Positions 26,905 to 35,894 of a stretch of 61,334 bases of DNA are shown here, piece by piece (within the stretch, counting starts at the first letter, position 1; each line of letters starts with the position of its first letter). The stretch is from Thermoplasmata archaeon (GTDB lineage: Archaea; Thermoplasmatota; Thermoplasmata; Thermoplasmatales; Thermoplasmataceae). The notes under the pieces were generated by a model, which did no database searches, was not told the origin of the DNA, and saw only the letters and a list, made by a program, of their open reading frames with translations. The stretch is taken from the NCBI GenBank assembly GCA_021802205.1, contig JAKAAT010000002.1, forward strand, positions 1 through 61,334, written 5' to 3'. The translations under genes were made by a program, and so were the position numbers.

Positions 26905-27537
26905 ATGACTTCAATCACAGATATACACAGGCATCCGGAAAGATCAGTTCATGATATGGAAACTGCTTATTCCATACTGGATCAATCACTCCTGTCCCAT
27001 GTCGCATTCAGCATTGATAGTACAGTGTTCAATATTCCCATGGTATTTGCCAGGATCGGCAGTTACCTCTACCTCCATTCATTGAGAGATGGAAGATTTT
27101 ACAAAGCACTTAAATCAGGCATACCTGTCAGTGTGAATGTCACCATACTGGACGGCATCGTCCTTGCAAAGAGCGCTTTCAATACATCAATGCATTACAG
27201 ATCAGTAGTAGTATTCGGATCAATGTGTGAAGTGACAGATGATGATGAAAAAATGCGCATTTCTGAGGCACTGGCCGAGAAGATAGTACCGGGAAGGTGG
27301 AATGATTGCAGACATCCATCTCCGGAAGAGATCAATACTACCGGTTTCCTGAGCCTCTCTCTTGATGTGATTTCTGTCAAAGTTAATACAAGTGGCCCGA
27401 ACGAGAAGAAATCGGATGAGGATTTGCCATACTGGTCCGGCATAATCAAACTCCATACTATAATTGAAGCCATACCGAAAGATCATGACATTATACTTCC
27501 GGAATATATTGCGGATTATGTCAGGCGAAACATCTAG
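26905..27537 (+). CDS. Pyridoxamine-phosphate-oxidase-like flavin split-barrel protein
   Basis: 210 residues from ATG 26905; a TTG 26830 start would add 25 residues, but a TATA-like TTAATATAAG lies about 25 nt before 26905. The FMN-binding split barrel is seen in LSHVAFSIDSTVFNIPMVFARIGSYLYLHS and HYRSVVVFGSMCEVTDDDEK. This NimA/PNPOx-like family includes flavin reductases and nitroimidazole reductases; specific activity cannot be assigned. Monocistronic. Confidence 0.8.
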   Translation: MTSITDIHRHPERSVHDMETAYSILDQSLLSHVAFSIDSTVFNIPMVFARIGSYLYLHSLRDGRFYKALKSGIPVSVNVTILDGIVLAKSAFNTSMHYRSVVVFGSMCEVTDDDEKMRISEALAEKIVPGRWNDCRHPSPEEINTTGFLSLSLDVISVKVNTSGPNEKKSDEDLPYWSGIIKLHTIIEAIPKDHDIILPEYIADYVRRNI

Positions 27538-27673
27538 ATCGTATCCAGATTGAACACAAATGAACTATATCCAAGTCATGAACAGCAGTAAATTTTCCAA
27601 TCTTTATAGTTCGATTCCAGTCGAGGTGTTTCCTTAACGTAAAATTTAATAGTTTACCTTTAATGTAATAGCA

Positions 27674-28531
27674 ATGCTTAAAGAAGATTCATTGCAACGT
27701 GAAAACATAAAACCATTGTTAAAATGGGCAGGTGGTAAGAGGCAGTTGAACGACGCACTTTACAGCAGGATTCCTGGCTATTTTGAGAAGTACTTTGAGC
27801 CTTTCCTTGGAGGTGCATCCTTTCTTGTTAATTTGTACAATCATGGAATGATTAAAAGTGCAGTGGTGTCCGATTTAAATCCAGAATTGATTAACTTTTA
27901 CAATGTAATAAAGCAGTGCCCTAGTAAGTTTATTACACGGATGGAGGAACTGAAGTTAACAAATGACAAGGATACTTATTATTCCAATAGAGCACGATTC
28001 AATGAAATTGTTGGCAATCCTGACTTTTCACTGGAAAGATCTATTCTATTTATTTATCTCAACAAGCATAGTTATAATGGCTTATGGAGGGTAAATTCCT
28101 CATCAAAATTTAACGTCCCATATGGAAAATATAAAACTGTAAAGATGATCGACAGCGATAATCTCTACAATTTCAGTGCCATGCTCAAGGATGTACAGAT
28201 TGAAAGCGTTGATTTTGAAATTTGTGTTGATAGTGCAGAAAAAAACGATTTTGTATACTTTGATCCACCATACCAGCCATTGAATAAAACATCCTCCTTT
28301 ACCGGATATACTTACCAGGGTTTTAACTTCAATGAACAATTAAGGTTATTCAATGTTTTCAGAAGTCTAACTCAAAGGGATGTAAAGGTTATGCTAAGTA
28401 ACTCGTACTCAGAGGAGATTCGTGAACTTTATAGTGACTTCAATATAATAACTGTTGATGCCAAGAGATACATCAATTCAGTTGGAACCGGCAGAACTGG
28501 GGCAAAGGAATTGATCATCACAAATTATTGA
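27674..28531 (+). CDS. DNA adenine methyltransferase, D12 class (Dam / DpnM type)
   Basis: 285 residues. SAM-binding KWAGGKRQL (17-25) and FEPFLGGASF (about 42-51), catalytic DPPY (about 197-200). The surrounding sequence (WRVNSSSKFNVPYGKYK, VMLSNSYSEEIRELY, GRTGAKELIITNY) follows the M.DpnII/M.MboI branch of the D12 family, which methylates adenine in GATC. Specificity in this archaeon is inferred. It is convergent with a second methyltransferase and the last 14 bp overlap. Confidence 0.9.
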   Translation: MLKEDSLQRENIKPLLKWAGGKRQLNDALYSRIPGYFEKYFEPFLGGASFLVNLYNHGMIKSAVVSDLNPELINFYNVIKQCPSKFITRMEELKLTNDKDTYYSNRARFNEIVGNPDFSLERSILFIYLNKHSYNGLWRVNSSSKFNVPYGKYKTVKMIDSDNLYNFSAMLKDVQIESVDFEICVDSAEKNDFVYFDPPYQPLNKTSSFTGYTYQGFNFNEQLRLFNVFRSLTQRDVKVMLSNSYSEEIRELYSDFNIITVDAKRYINSVGTGRTGAKELIITNY

Positions 28532-29441
28532 CTTTCTTCGTACTGTATTTGTATATTGCGGTACCTTTTTCTTCAGGTTTCCTGAAGACAAATAAATGTT
28601 CATAGGCAAGTAGCAGGAAATTCTTTTCTATGGATGCCTTTTCCCAGTACTGCCTTGTCCTTGTATTGTGCTGAATTTTTATTATATCTTCTTTCAGGAT
28701 AAACCCCTGCTCCAGAAATATGTCCATAATCCTGAAGGACAGCGGTATTTGATGTTTGTATTTCCTGGAATCACCGATTAGTATGGCACAATATTTTCCC
28801 TCTTTTAATACACGGAATATTTCGGAAGACACGGTTCTCATTTGATCATAATATTCATCCAGAGATGTTATTCCGGAGAGGTCTCCTTCTATTTTATTAT
28901 TTTTCGAATAGGATATGATATTTGCATATGGAGGATGTGTTATAACCAGATCCACAGAACCATCGGAGATCTTATCCATATTTCTGGCATCTCCATCGTA
29001 AATATACTGATCCGGTGTATTAACACCTTCAGATTCAAAATTGAGCCTGTCCATTGCTAGCATTGCAGAGCCTTTATTGATATCTATTCCTATACCATGC
29101 CTGTTAAGAAGCTTTGCTTCTATCAGGGTAGTGCCGGAGCCAAGAAAGGGATCAAGAATTGTATCATTTTCTGCCGAATACCTTAATATAACATTTCTGG
29201 GTACCTGTGGTGCATAATTTCCCCGGTATTTGGCATTCAGGTAATGGGATGCCCATTTCCCGCGATCTGGAAAGCTCCAGATATTTTCAATTTCCAATTT
29301 AAAATTCTCTGGTTGGAGTTCCCTAATTTTGATTTCGCCTCCAATTCCTATATGCTGATCTTCTATCACGATTTCCTTATTTCTTTGGATAAAGTTATCA
29401 TAATCGGTCATAGTAATTTTCTTCATTTCCTTAAATTCCAT
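28518..29441 (-). CDS. DNA methyltransferase, beta class (N4-cytosine or N6-adenine)
   Basis: 307 residues. The order is DPFLGSGTT (motif I, 97-105) before HPPYAN (motif IV, 169-174); motif IV reads HPPY instead of SPPY or DPPY. The permuted beta-like layout is typical of solitary or restriction-linked MTases that act on single-strand DNA, such as DpnA. ATG overlaps the stop of a 47-residue RHH protein (TAATG), so they are one operon. Together with the Dam-like enzyme this resembles the two-methylase composition of DpnII-type systems. Confidence 0.87.
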   Translation of the reverse strand: MEFKEMKKITMTDYDNFIQRNKEIVIEDQHIGIGGEIKIRELQPENFKLEIENIWSFPDRGKWASHYLNAKYRGNYAPQVPRNVILRYSAENDTILDPFLGSGTTLIEAKLLNRHGIGIDINKGSAMLAMDRLNFESEGVNTPDQYIYDGDARNMDKISDGSVDLVITHPPYANIISYSKNNKIEGDLSGITSLDEYYDQMRTVSSEIFRVLKEGKYCAILIGDSRKYKHQIPLSFRIMDIFLEQGFILKEDIIKIQHNTRTRQYWEKASIEKNFLLLAYEHLFVFRKPEEKGTAIYKYSTKKVNNL

Positions 29442-29584
29442 TAATACACTCTCCTTTCAAGCCAGCTTCTGATCAGTGAATTGATTTTTGTAGAGACCTT
29501 TGAGTCCTCTTCTTTGCATACTTTCCTGAACTTCTCAAGAGTATCGATGTCCAGTGTAATGGTTATCTTCTGGGTTCTGCGCAT
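29441..29584 (-). CDS. Ribbon-helix-helix (CopG-like) regulator, 47 residues
   Basis: Sequence MRRTQKITITLDIDTLEKFR...INSLIRSWLERRVY: a beta strand (KITITLD) followed by two helices, the RHH layout. Stop codon overlaps the methyltransferase start. An 18-bp perfect palindrome lies 26 nt upstream of its ATG on the TATA position, so it very likely represses its own operon, a common way to control MTase dose in restriction-modification systems. Too short for most ORF filters but strongly supported. Confidence 0.8.
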   Translation of the reverse strand: MRRTQKITITLDIDTLEKFRKVCKEEDSKVSTKINSLIRSWLERRVY

Positions 29585-29609
29585 GTTATGAGAATCATAA
29601 TCCATATAA

Positions 29610-29627
29610 ATATGTATTTATACATAT
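29610..29627. promoter_or_regulatory. 18-bp palindromic operator of the RHH/methyltransferase operon
   Basis: ATATGTAT-TT-ATACATAT is perfectly symmetric and contains a TATA-like core. It sits 26 nt before the RHH start codon on the minus strand and about 22-39 nt before the rightward gene, so a bound RHH dimer or tetramer would control both directions. Confidence 0.7.
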
Positions 29628-29648
29628 AAATTCTAAATTTTCAAATGC

Positions 29649-30275
29649 TTGACCATATACCATATCATGGACTATAAGCACGCTTTCGAGCTTGTTAAAG
29701 AACTAGAATATGATAAAGAATGCACAGTGTATTCAGAAAAAGGTATTATCGTATTTATCACCAGGCCATCTAAATTATCCGGGAAGTTCAGTGATTATGA
29801 CTCCTCAAAAAATTTTCAAATATGGCTTCAATCAGGATCAGAAAGATTCAGGCCGAATCATCTCAGGATTTTAATTGACGTTAATTTAAGGTCTAAAAGC
29901 AGGCCTGATCTTAAAGAAGAACTGCTTAAAGCATTCGATTCAATATACTATGGTGAAGACCCACTGCATACATTACAAACCCTGCAGAATGAAACTTTCA
30001 GATTTTATTTGAATGATATTATGACGATTGGAATTCTACATCAATTGCTCCTAATTGAACAGGCATATGCCTACCATGGTGAAAGCCATTTTGACCCTCC
30101 AAACCTATTTTTGCAGGGATGGATAAGAGAATTTATAGATGGCCCGAAAGAAATTGATAATATGTGCATGAGTGTCGCTCACGGACAGCCACCAATGGCT
30201 AGATATGTTTCCCTGGAAAATAAAAAGGATAAGAAATATGTGAATAATTTAAGTGAATTATGGTACTTACAGTGA
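29649..30275 (+). CDS. Unknown protein beside DNA methyltransferases, possible restriction partner
   Basis: 208 residues from TTG 29649, which sits about 25 nt after a TATA-like TATACATATAAA; ATG 29667 is an alternative. Mixed alpha/beta, with HLRILIDVNLRSKSRPDLKEELLKA in the middle and a conserved-looking FLQGWIREFIDGPKEIDNMC...HGQPPMARYVS end. No clear PD-(D/E)XK or HNH motif is evident. It is divergent from the RHH-MTase operon and shares the operator. By position it could be the restriction enzyme or another accessory protein; unproven. Confidence 0.6.
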   Translation: MTIYHIMDYKHAFELVKELEYDKECTVYSEKGIIVFITRPSKLSGKFSDYDSSKNFQIWLQSGSERFRPNHLRILIDVNLRSKSRPDLKEELLKAFDSIYYGEDPLHTLQTLQNETFRFYLNDIMTIGILHQLLLIEQAYAYHGESHFDPPNLFLQGWIREFIDGPKEIDNMCMSVAHGQPPMARYVSLENKKDKKYVNNLSELWYLQ

Positions 30276-30280
30276 CTTCC

Positions 30281-30300
30281 TCCGGGGTTTGATACCCGGA
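30281..30300. other. Short GC-rich stem-loop after the 29649-30275 gene
   Basis: TCCGGG-GTTTGATA-CCCGGA makes a 6-bp stem five bases after the stop codon, in an otherwise AT-rich gap (30276-30590). It could mark a transcript end or an old insertion-sequence end. A second small dyad GATAAT/ATTATC lies at 30413-30430. Nothing else is recognisable in the gap. Confidence 0.4.
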
Positions 30301-30590
30301 ACTTCATACTTCAATTTTCGGTCTTCACCCTATTACACGCTACTCATGAAAAATCTTCAAACAACATGCATTCAATTTGTTATATATTGCCTAAATTCCT
30401 TTATTTAAAAACGATAATTTGTATATTATCATCACCGCTGTAGTATCGATACCCATATAATTCAAAATCTAATTCCTGGATCTATCATGATTTAGCGTAG
30501 CTTTCTTTATAACATAAGATCTAATATACCATTTACACGATAAATTGGTAAATAAAAACAATAAATATGATGTTTCTGATAACGTGTCAT

Positions 30591-32045
30591 CTATTGTTCT
30601 ACACGCCTCTTTGCACGTTTTTCATTTTCCTCATCTATTGTATCCATCTTAACATTATTGTGCCTCATATAGTAAGTGATTACAACGGCCAGGATAACAA
30701 GTCCGGGCAGGAATATGTATGCAGATGAAAGCGGCCATACCAGGTCTATCAATGAATAGTATATTGCTATGCCGATTATGATGGATGCAACACTGGGCGC
30801 CAGAATATGTGTTACAGGGTTGAGCTGTTTGAGGTGATGCATGAATACAGGCAGTGTTTCATTAACTATAATATGGTAACTAAGGGTGAACACTGAACCT
30901 ATAATAGAATTTATGACCAGCAGATCAAATAATCCATTATTCTCTCCGTAGTAATATACCAGTGGTATCAGCCCGAGACTGATTCCCGCAAGTGCAACGA
31001 TAAAAACAGCTATGACAGCCATGTATGGACTCTTATATTTTTTATGTATCCTGGTGAATACCTTCGGGAGTATTCCATCCCTTGATAAAGAATACAATTC
31101 CCTTGCTGCACTGTTTCCGAATATAACCGTGGATATCAGTGCTGAAACCAGGAAAATGCTGAATGCAGCCAGTGTAACATAGATTCCATAGTAACTGTCT
31201 GTTACATAGAGCCCCGGAGCAAAATATGCAAGCCCGGCAGGAAGATTTGGACCCAGGCCACCCACGTTTGCATAAATAACAAAGGTATCATATGCAATCA
31301 TTATGAGCAGTGATGTGACAATAGCTTTTTTGATTGTACGCCCGGGGGTCTTCGTTTCCTCGGCAAGAACTACTATGGAACCGTATCCTGAGAATGCTAC
31401 AAACCCGCCTGTTACCATGCCCAGGAAGAAGCCATGCAGGCCATCGGTTGAATTGAATATATTGAAATACTGTACACCGTTATAGGGTGATTTTACTATT
31501 ATTGCTATGGATAACCCCAGGAAGAATACCAGGTCAAATAAACCCATGATTATCGCTATCTTCTGACTGTAATTCAGGGACAGTATTCCGACTATCAGGT
31601 AAATAACCGGTGTTATGAATGAAACTATTACTACAAAGACAAATGGAAGTGTGTAACCGAGCATAACCTCTAAACCTATATACAGAAACCATCCCAGTAA
31701 TACACTGGAACCTATAATACTGCTGAGCACCACGAAGAGGTAATAAAATCCAACACTTTTGCTGAGGTATTTACTGTGGGTTGCGACTTCTACATATTTG
31801 TAATAACCACCGGCATTGCTGATTTTTTCAGAATAAATGTAAACAGCAATAACAGCAAGGAACAGTGCTATACCACCGATCAGGAATGTTAAAGGTGCAG
31901 TTTCCCCTGCATATTCCATTGCAGTTGCACCTGTGAAAGCAAAGGGCCCTGCTGGTGCAATAACCATGATTGCATAGAATACAAGGCCCCAGAAAGTCAT
32001 GCTATTTCTGTTCAATGTATTGTCCATAATATTTTCATTGTGCAT
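30591..32045 (-). CDS. APC-superfamily amino acid permease
   Basis: 484 residues, 12 membrane helices, helix-1 motif VIAPAGPFAFTGATAMEYAGE and the GYGSIVVLAEETKTPGRTIKKAI loop after helix 6, both typical of the amino acid/polyamine/organocation superfamily. Two Mets near the start (32045 and 32027) are possible. Charged tail at the C-terminus. Transports an amino acid or related solute, probably by proton symport in an acidophile. No partner gene. Confidence 0.88.
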   Translation of the reverse strand: MHNENIMDNTLNRNSMTFWGLVFYAIMVIAPAGPFAFTGATAMEYAGETAPLTFLIGGIALFLAVIAVYIYSEKISNAGGYYKYVEVATHSKYLSKSVGFYYLFVVLSSIIGSSVLLGWFLYIGLEVMLGYTLPFVFVVIVSFITPVIYLIVGILSLNYSQKIAIIMGLFDLVFFLGLSIAIIVKSPYNGVQYFNIFNSTDGLHGFFLGMVTGGFVAFSGYGSIVVLAEETKTPGRTIKKAIVTSLLIMIAYDTFVIYANVGGLGPNLPAGLAYFAPGLYVTDSYYGIYVTLAAFSIFLVSALISTVIFGNSAARELYSLSRDGILPKVFTRIHKKYKSPYMAVIAVFIVALAGISLGLIPLVYYYGENNGLFDLLVINSIIGSVFTLSYHIIVNETLPVFMHHLKQLNPVTHILAPSVASIIIGIAIYYSLIDLVWPLSSAYIFLPGLVILAVVITYYMRHNNVKMDTIDEENEKRAKRRVEQ

Positions 32046-32274
32046 TATTATTTAAGTTGACTGGAAAGGAATGAATATTTTCAGGAAAAAGATATGTAAT
32101 TAATAGACCCAATATCCTTTTTATTCCTTCATAGATATTCTCTATCTCGACAAATATTTATATTAATTCACCTGTGACCGGCTTTCATTATATTAGGCTG
32201 ATAGACTGTGACCTACAAAGTTTTCCTGGATAAGCTATATTTATATATGAATCTCCAATAGTTTTCTGGATTGC

Positions 32275-32616
32275 ATGGATGTAATGGAAGAAATGAAACA
32301 GAAAATTGTAAAAGAAGTAGATGAGAAGGGCGAAGCGATAATCTGGAAAGGTACACTTCAGGAATATATAGACTCATTGCAGGAGGAAGAAAATCAATTC
32401 GATTTCCCAGGTGATACCCCTGTTGAAGTTTGTGTGTTAAGAAATAAAAAAGGAAAGCTGGCCCTGATCCTTGTATTCAATCCTGACACAAAAGATGAAG
32501 GTTACATTACACTGGGAGATGAAAATACTTTTATGACCGGTTTGGAAGGCGTTCCCAATGCTGATAGCGGGTTCTGGATTATGGTCAGTGCACATCTAGA
32601 TGAATCTAATCTGTAA
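32275..32616 (+). CDS. Small soluble protein of unknown function
   Basis: 113 residues, acidic, helical first third (MDVMEEMKQKIVKEVDEKGE) then beta-rich (VEVCVLRNKKGKLALILVFNPD, GYITLGDENTFMTGLEGV). No known motif. TTATATATGA lies about 29 nt upstream of ATG 32275 (promoter-like), which supports a real gene. Function not inferable; neighbours are a permease and a thiolase on the opposite strand. Confidence 0.6.
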   Translation: MDVMEEMKQKIVKEVDEKGEAIIWKGTLQEYIDSLQEEENQFDFPGDTPVEVCVLRNKKGKLALILVFNPDTKDEGYITLGDENTFMTGLEGVPNADSGFWIMVSAHLDESNL

Positions 32617-32672
32617 TCAACTTCATTATTTAGAAAAAAATTATTTTTTATTATAATTACAAAGTTATGCCT

Positions 32673-33833
32673 TTATTCTATTCTCTCGATGATAGCACCG
32701 TTGGCCATTCCACCGCCCTCGCATATGGCTATCAATCCGTATTTGTATTTCTTATTTTCCATAATGTTCAGCATTGTTGAAACTATTCTTGTGCCGGTTG
32801 CACCCAATGGATGCCCCAGTGCTACTGCACCTCCATTTACATTGACCTTATCATGATCAACTTTAAGCTCCTTCTCCCATGCAAGAACCACGGATGCAAA
32901 GGCTTCGTTCACTTCGAAAACATCTATATCATCAATGGACAATCCAGTACGTTTTAGAACCTTCTCAGTAACAGGAATCGGGCCTGTCAGCATGGTAACA
33001 GGATCAACCCCCACAGCAGCAACGTTCTTGATTACTGCCCTGGGCCTTAAACCGTATTTATTTACAGCAGCTTCCGATGCCAGTATGCTCATACTTGCAC
33101 CATCTGATATCTGGCTGGCGTTTCCAGCTGTGACCATTTTCAAATTGGAGAAGGCAGGAGGTAAATCGTTCATCTTTTCAAGGTCGGGCTTTTCCCTTAC
33201 GCCCTGATCATAATCGAGAACAATATTTCCATGTTCTTTTACAGGTATCATCTCCTTCTTGAATTGCTCTTTTGATCTGAACGCCCTTATATGACTTTCA
33301 TAACTCATCAGATCCATATCCTTTCTTGAGATCCCGAATTTGTTAGCTATAAGCTCTGCACCATATGCCTGGCTGAACCATTCTTCACCGAGGTTATACC
33401 GCCTTTTCAGCCCTTCAGTTATGGGATTTTCTTTTTCTATGGTGCTCAGCATGGGAACCCTTGTCATGGATTCAACACCACTGGCGATTGCAATGTCATA
33501 ATCCCCTGATATTATACCATTTCTGGCGAATTCGAGGGCCTGAAGGCTGGAACCGCACTGCCTGTCAATTGATACTCCGGGAACCGCCTCCGGTAGACCA
33601 GCAGAGAGCCATGCATTTCTTGCTATGTTTCCACCCTGATTTCCTGTCTGGCTCACACAGCCTGTTATGAATTCATCTACATTTTCTGGGTCTATTGTAC
33701 TGTTGTCCAGAACTTCTCTGACGAGATTGCCGAGCAGATCAACGGGATGGATATCCTTCAGGGCTCCGTTTCTTTTGCCGATAGGTGTTCTCTTTGCATC
33801 TATAATATAGACATCTGGCACATTATAGTTCAT
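32673..33833 (-). CDS. Acetyl-CoA acetyltransferase (thiolase)
   Basis: 386 residues of the thiolase I/II type. Acyl-accepting C93 in DRQCGSSLQ, catalytic H341 in GHPLGATG and C371 in CEGGGMANG are all present. It cleaves 3-ketoacyl-CoA or condenses two acetyl-CoA. Divergent from the HAD-ECH fusion and acyl-CoA dehydrogenase genes, so it belongs to the same beta-oxidation set. It is a CGGGM-type (condensing or degradative) thiolase rather than the archaeal HMG-CoA partner type, as judged from the intact three-residue active site. Confidence 0.92.
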   Translation of the reverse strand: MNYNVPDVYIIDAKRTPIGKRNGALKDIHPVDLLGNLVREVLDNSTIDPENVDEFITGCVSQTGNQGGNIARNAWLSAGLPEAVPGVSIDRQCGSSLQALEFARNGIISGDYDIAIASGVESMTRVPMLSTIEKENPITEGLKRRYNLGEEWFSQAYGAELIANKFGISRKDMDLMSYESHIRAFRSKEQFKKEMIPVKEHGNIVLDYDQGVREKPDLEKMNDLPPAFSNLKMVTAGNASQISDGASMSILASEAAVNKYGLRPRAVIKNVAAVGVDPVTMLTGPIPVTEKVLKRTGLSIDDIDVFEVNEAFASVVLAWEKELKVDHDKVNVNGGAVALGHPLGATGTRIVSTMLNIMENKKYKYGLIAICEGGGMANGAIIERIE

Positions 33834-34015
33834 ATACAGTTACATAGTGGATGGGTTTTTATATTTTTCTTCCGGGAACAAATCATGACAGTGATATCCT
33901 GGAATAATTGAAATATTACTGATAATATGTTACTGGCAGGCTGGAGCATCGGGAATAACCATTATGTGTCCGTACAAAAATATATTAGACCGGGAATATT
34001 GGATATAATATCAAT

Positions 34016-35893
34016 ATGGGTAGAAAAATAGGAATAGTTTTCCACGATAAAAATAGTAATCGTGAATTTCTCCGTAGATTGTTAAAATCAAAGGATATAG
34101 AAGTTATGTATTTAGGTGCAAATGGTGTGCTGGATATATTCATCAGTGGTCAGCAACCTGAAATATTGAATCCGATTAAATACACTACTGAATTAACAGA
34201 CATGTTCTCCATGGATTTCATTTTCTTTTTTGCAGGGGATGGAATAGAAATAGATAACGAAATTTTATGGAAGTTAAATAATTCATTTAAAGGAGTATTA
34301 TACCTCATTCCGGAAATTATTCAGGATATTCCAGCCTTACTGAAAGGCAATAATTTATCAAACTTCACCATTTTACATTTCCCAGATCTTTCCACAAAAC
34401 CTTTGGTGGAAATTCAGACGCCGGAGAATTATGATCCAGATAAAATCAGGAAGAGCCTAGATTTATTAGAATATCTGGGTCTCAGCAACATCCTGTTAGA
34501 AAGGGATATAGGAAGGCAGCTTATAGACCGGCTTCAACTGTCCTTCATAAATTCGGCTCTTCATGTACTGGAAGATGGTTTTTCTGTATCCACAGTTGAC
34601 GCTTTATTGAGATTTAGACTGGGCTTTGAAAATGGTATATTCCAGCTTGCAGATCTATATGGAATTGATAAAATATATGAGAAATATAAAATCATGGGTT
34701 TCGGCGTCCCCCATATGATTGACACTATGTATAGAGATAAGAAGTTTGGAAAATCCTCCGGTACCGGTTTCTATGATTACAGCAATGTCACCACTCTTCT
34801 TCCTGATGAGGGGATGTATAAATTGAATCCCTATGATCTTATCTCTCCTGTGATAAATGCAGCAACAGCCCTTCTTGAAATTTCTGATTTTGATTCTATA
34901 AACAGATTCTTTACAGTAGAATACGGATCACCAACAGGCATATTTGCCATTGCAGACGGTATCGGAATAAAGAACATAGTTGAAAATTTAGACAAAAATT
35001 ATAAAAAATACGGAGACATACTATTTAAGCCCGGGAGCAGGCTCATGGAAATGGTTGATAACAATACTGTGGGTGTTGCTTCTGGGTCTGGATTTTATAA
35101 GTATAATTACAGCGAATCAGATTTTGGCCCGGTGAAGTATTACAGCAGAGACAGATATGCATACATAGCTATGAACAGGCCGGAAGCTCTGAATGCACTG
35201 AACGAGGAAATGTGGGAGGGATTAAGGATCGCACTGGATAAAGCAAATAGTGATGGTAATGTAACATCCATTGTAATAACTGGATCCGGCAGGTCCTTTT
35301 CAGCCGGTGATGATATCAGGATGATGAGCGAATGGAACAACTCCATAGATGCTTCTATATGGCTCGACAGATATGCCAATCCACTGATTGATGCAATTAC
35401 ATCCTCCAGCAAACCTGTAATTTCAATGGTAGACGGTATTGCCTTTGGAGGAGGCTGTGAAATCAATATGCTATTTGATATCGTTATAGCCAGTGACAGA
35501 TCAGTATTTTCCGTCCCAGAGGGACTGATAGGCGCCCTGCCCCCTGTAGGGTCCTCATACGGCATTGCACTCACAGGAAGAAAATTATTCAGGTATCTTC
35601 TTACTTCAGAATGGATCAATGCAAATCAGGCAAACAGTCTGGGCATCGTGGATGTTGTTGTTTCAAGAGAACAACTGCCCTTTATGGTCTATGAGTTTAC
35701 AGAAAAAATCAGAAAGAGCGCGCCCATGTCTATCATAAACACAAAAAAGCTGATAAATGCCTGCAAGGAGAATTTTAAAGATCTGGAAAGACTCGCGGGC
35801 AGCTATCTGGTCATAAATGCAGGATCAGAAGATTTTAAAAAGGGACAGAAAGCATTCCTGAATAAAGAAAAAGTTGAATGGAAAGGGAAATAA
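34016..35893 (+). CDS. 3-hydroxyacyl-CoA dehydrogenase / enoyl-CoA hydratase fusion, degenerate NAD site
   Basis: 625 residues. The order is dehydrogenase-like N-terminal domain, two 3HCDH C-terminal-like domains (about 155-260 and 270-370) and an enoyl-CoA hydratase domain (from about 378). The hydratase half keeps both glutamates (GGGCE and VPEGLIG). The dehydrogenase half starts KIGIVFHDKNSNREF where GxGxMG should be, and keeps ILHF and LVEI (catalytic His/Glu region) but has D for the usual Asn in IDRLQ. Archaeal fusions with intact sites act as bifunctional crotonyl-CoA hydratase/dehydrogenases; this one may be only a hydratase. Confidence 0.85.
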   Translation: MGRKIGIVFHDKNSNREFLRRLLKSKDIEVMYLGANGVLDIFISGQQPEILNPIKYTTELTDMFSMDFIFFFAGDGIEIDNEILWKLNNSFKGVLYLIPEIIQDIPALLKGNNLSNFTILHFPDLSTKPLVEIQTPENYDPDKIRKSLDLLEYLGLSNILLERDIGRQLIDRLQLSFINSALHVLEDGFSVSTVDALLRFRLGFENGIFQLADLYGIDKIYEKYKIMGFGVPHMIDTMYRDKKFGKSSGTGFYDYSNVTTLLPDEGMYKLNPYDLISPVINAATALLEISDFDSINRFFTVEYGSPTGIFAIADGIGIKNIVENLDKNYKKYGDILFKPGSRLMEMVDNNTVGVASGSGFYKYNYSESDFGPVKYYSRDRYAYIAMNRPEALNALNEEMWEGLRIALDKANSDGNVTSIVITGSGRSFSAGDDIRMMSEWNNSIDASIWLDRYANPLIDAITSSSKPVISMVDGIAFGGGCEINMLFDIVIASDRSVFSVPEGLIGALPPVGSSYGIALTGRKLFRYLLTSEWINANQANSLGIVDVVVSREQLPFMVYEFTEKIRKSAPMSIINTKKLINACKENFKDLERLAGSYLVINAGSEDFKKGQKAFLNKEKVEWKGK

Positions 35894-35894
35894 A

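Noticed and set aside
27600-27640. T-loop-like GTTCGATTCC suggesting a tRNA or integration site
   Set aside because: The flanking bases cannot form the T-stem (TATAG against CCAGT), and no D-arm, anticodon arm or acceptor stem is found nearby.
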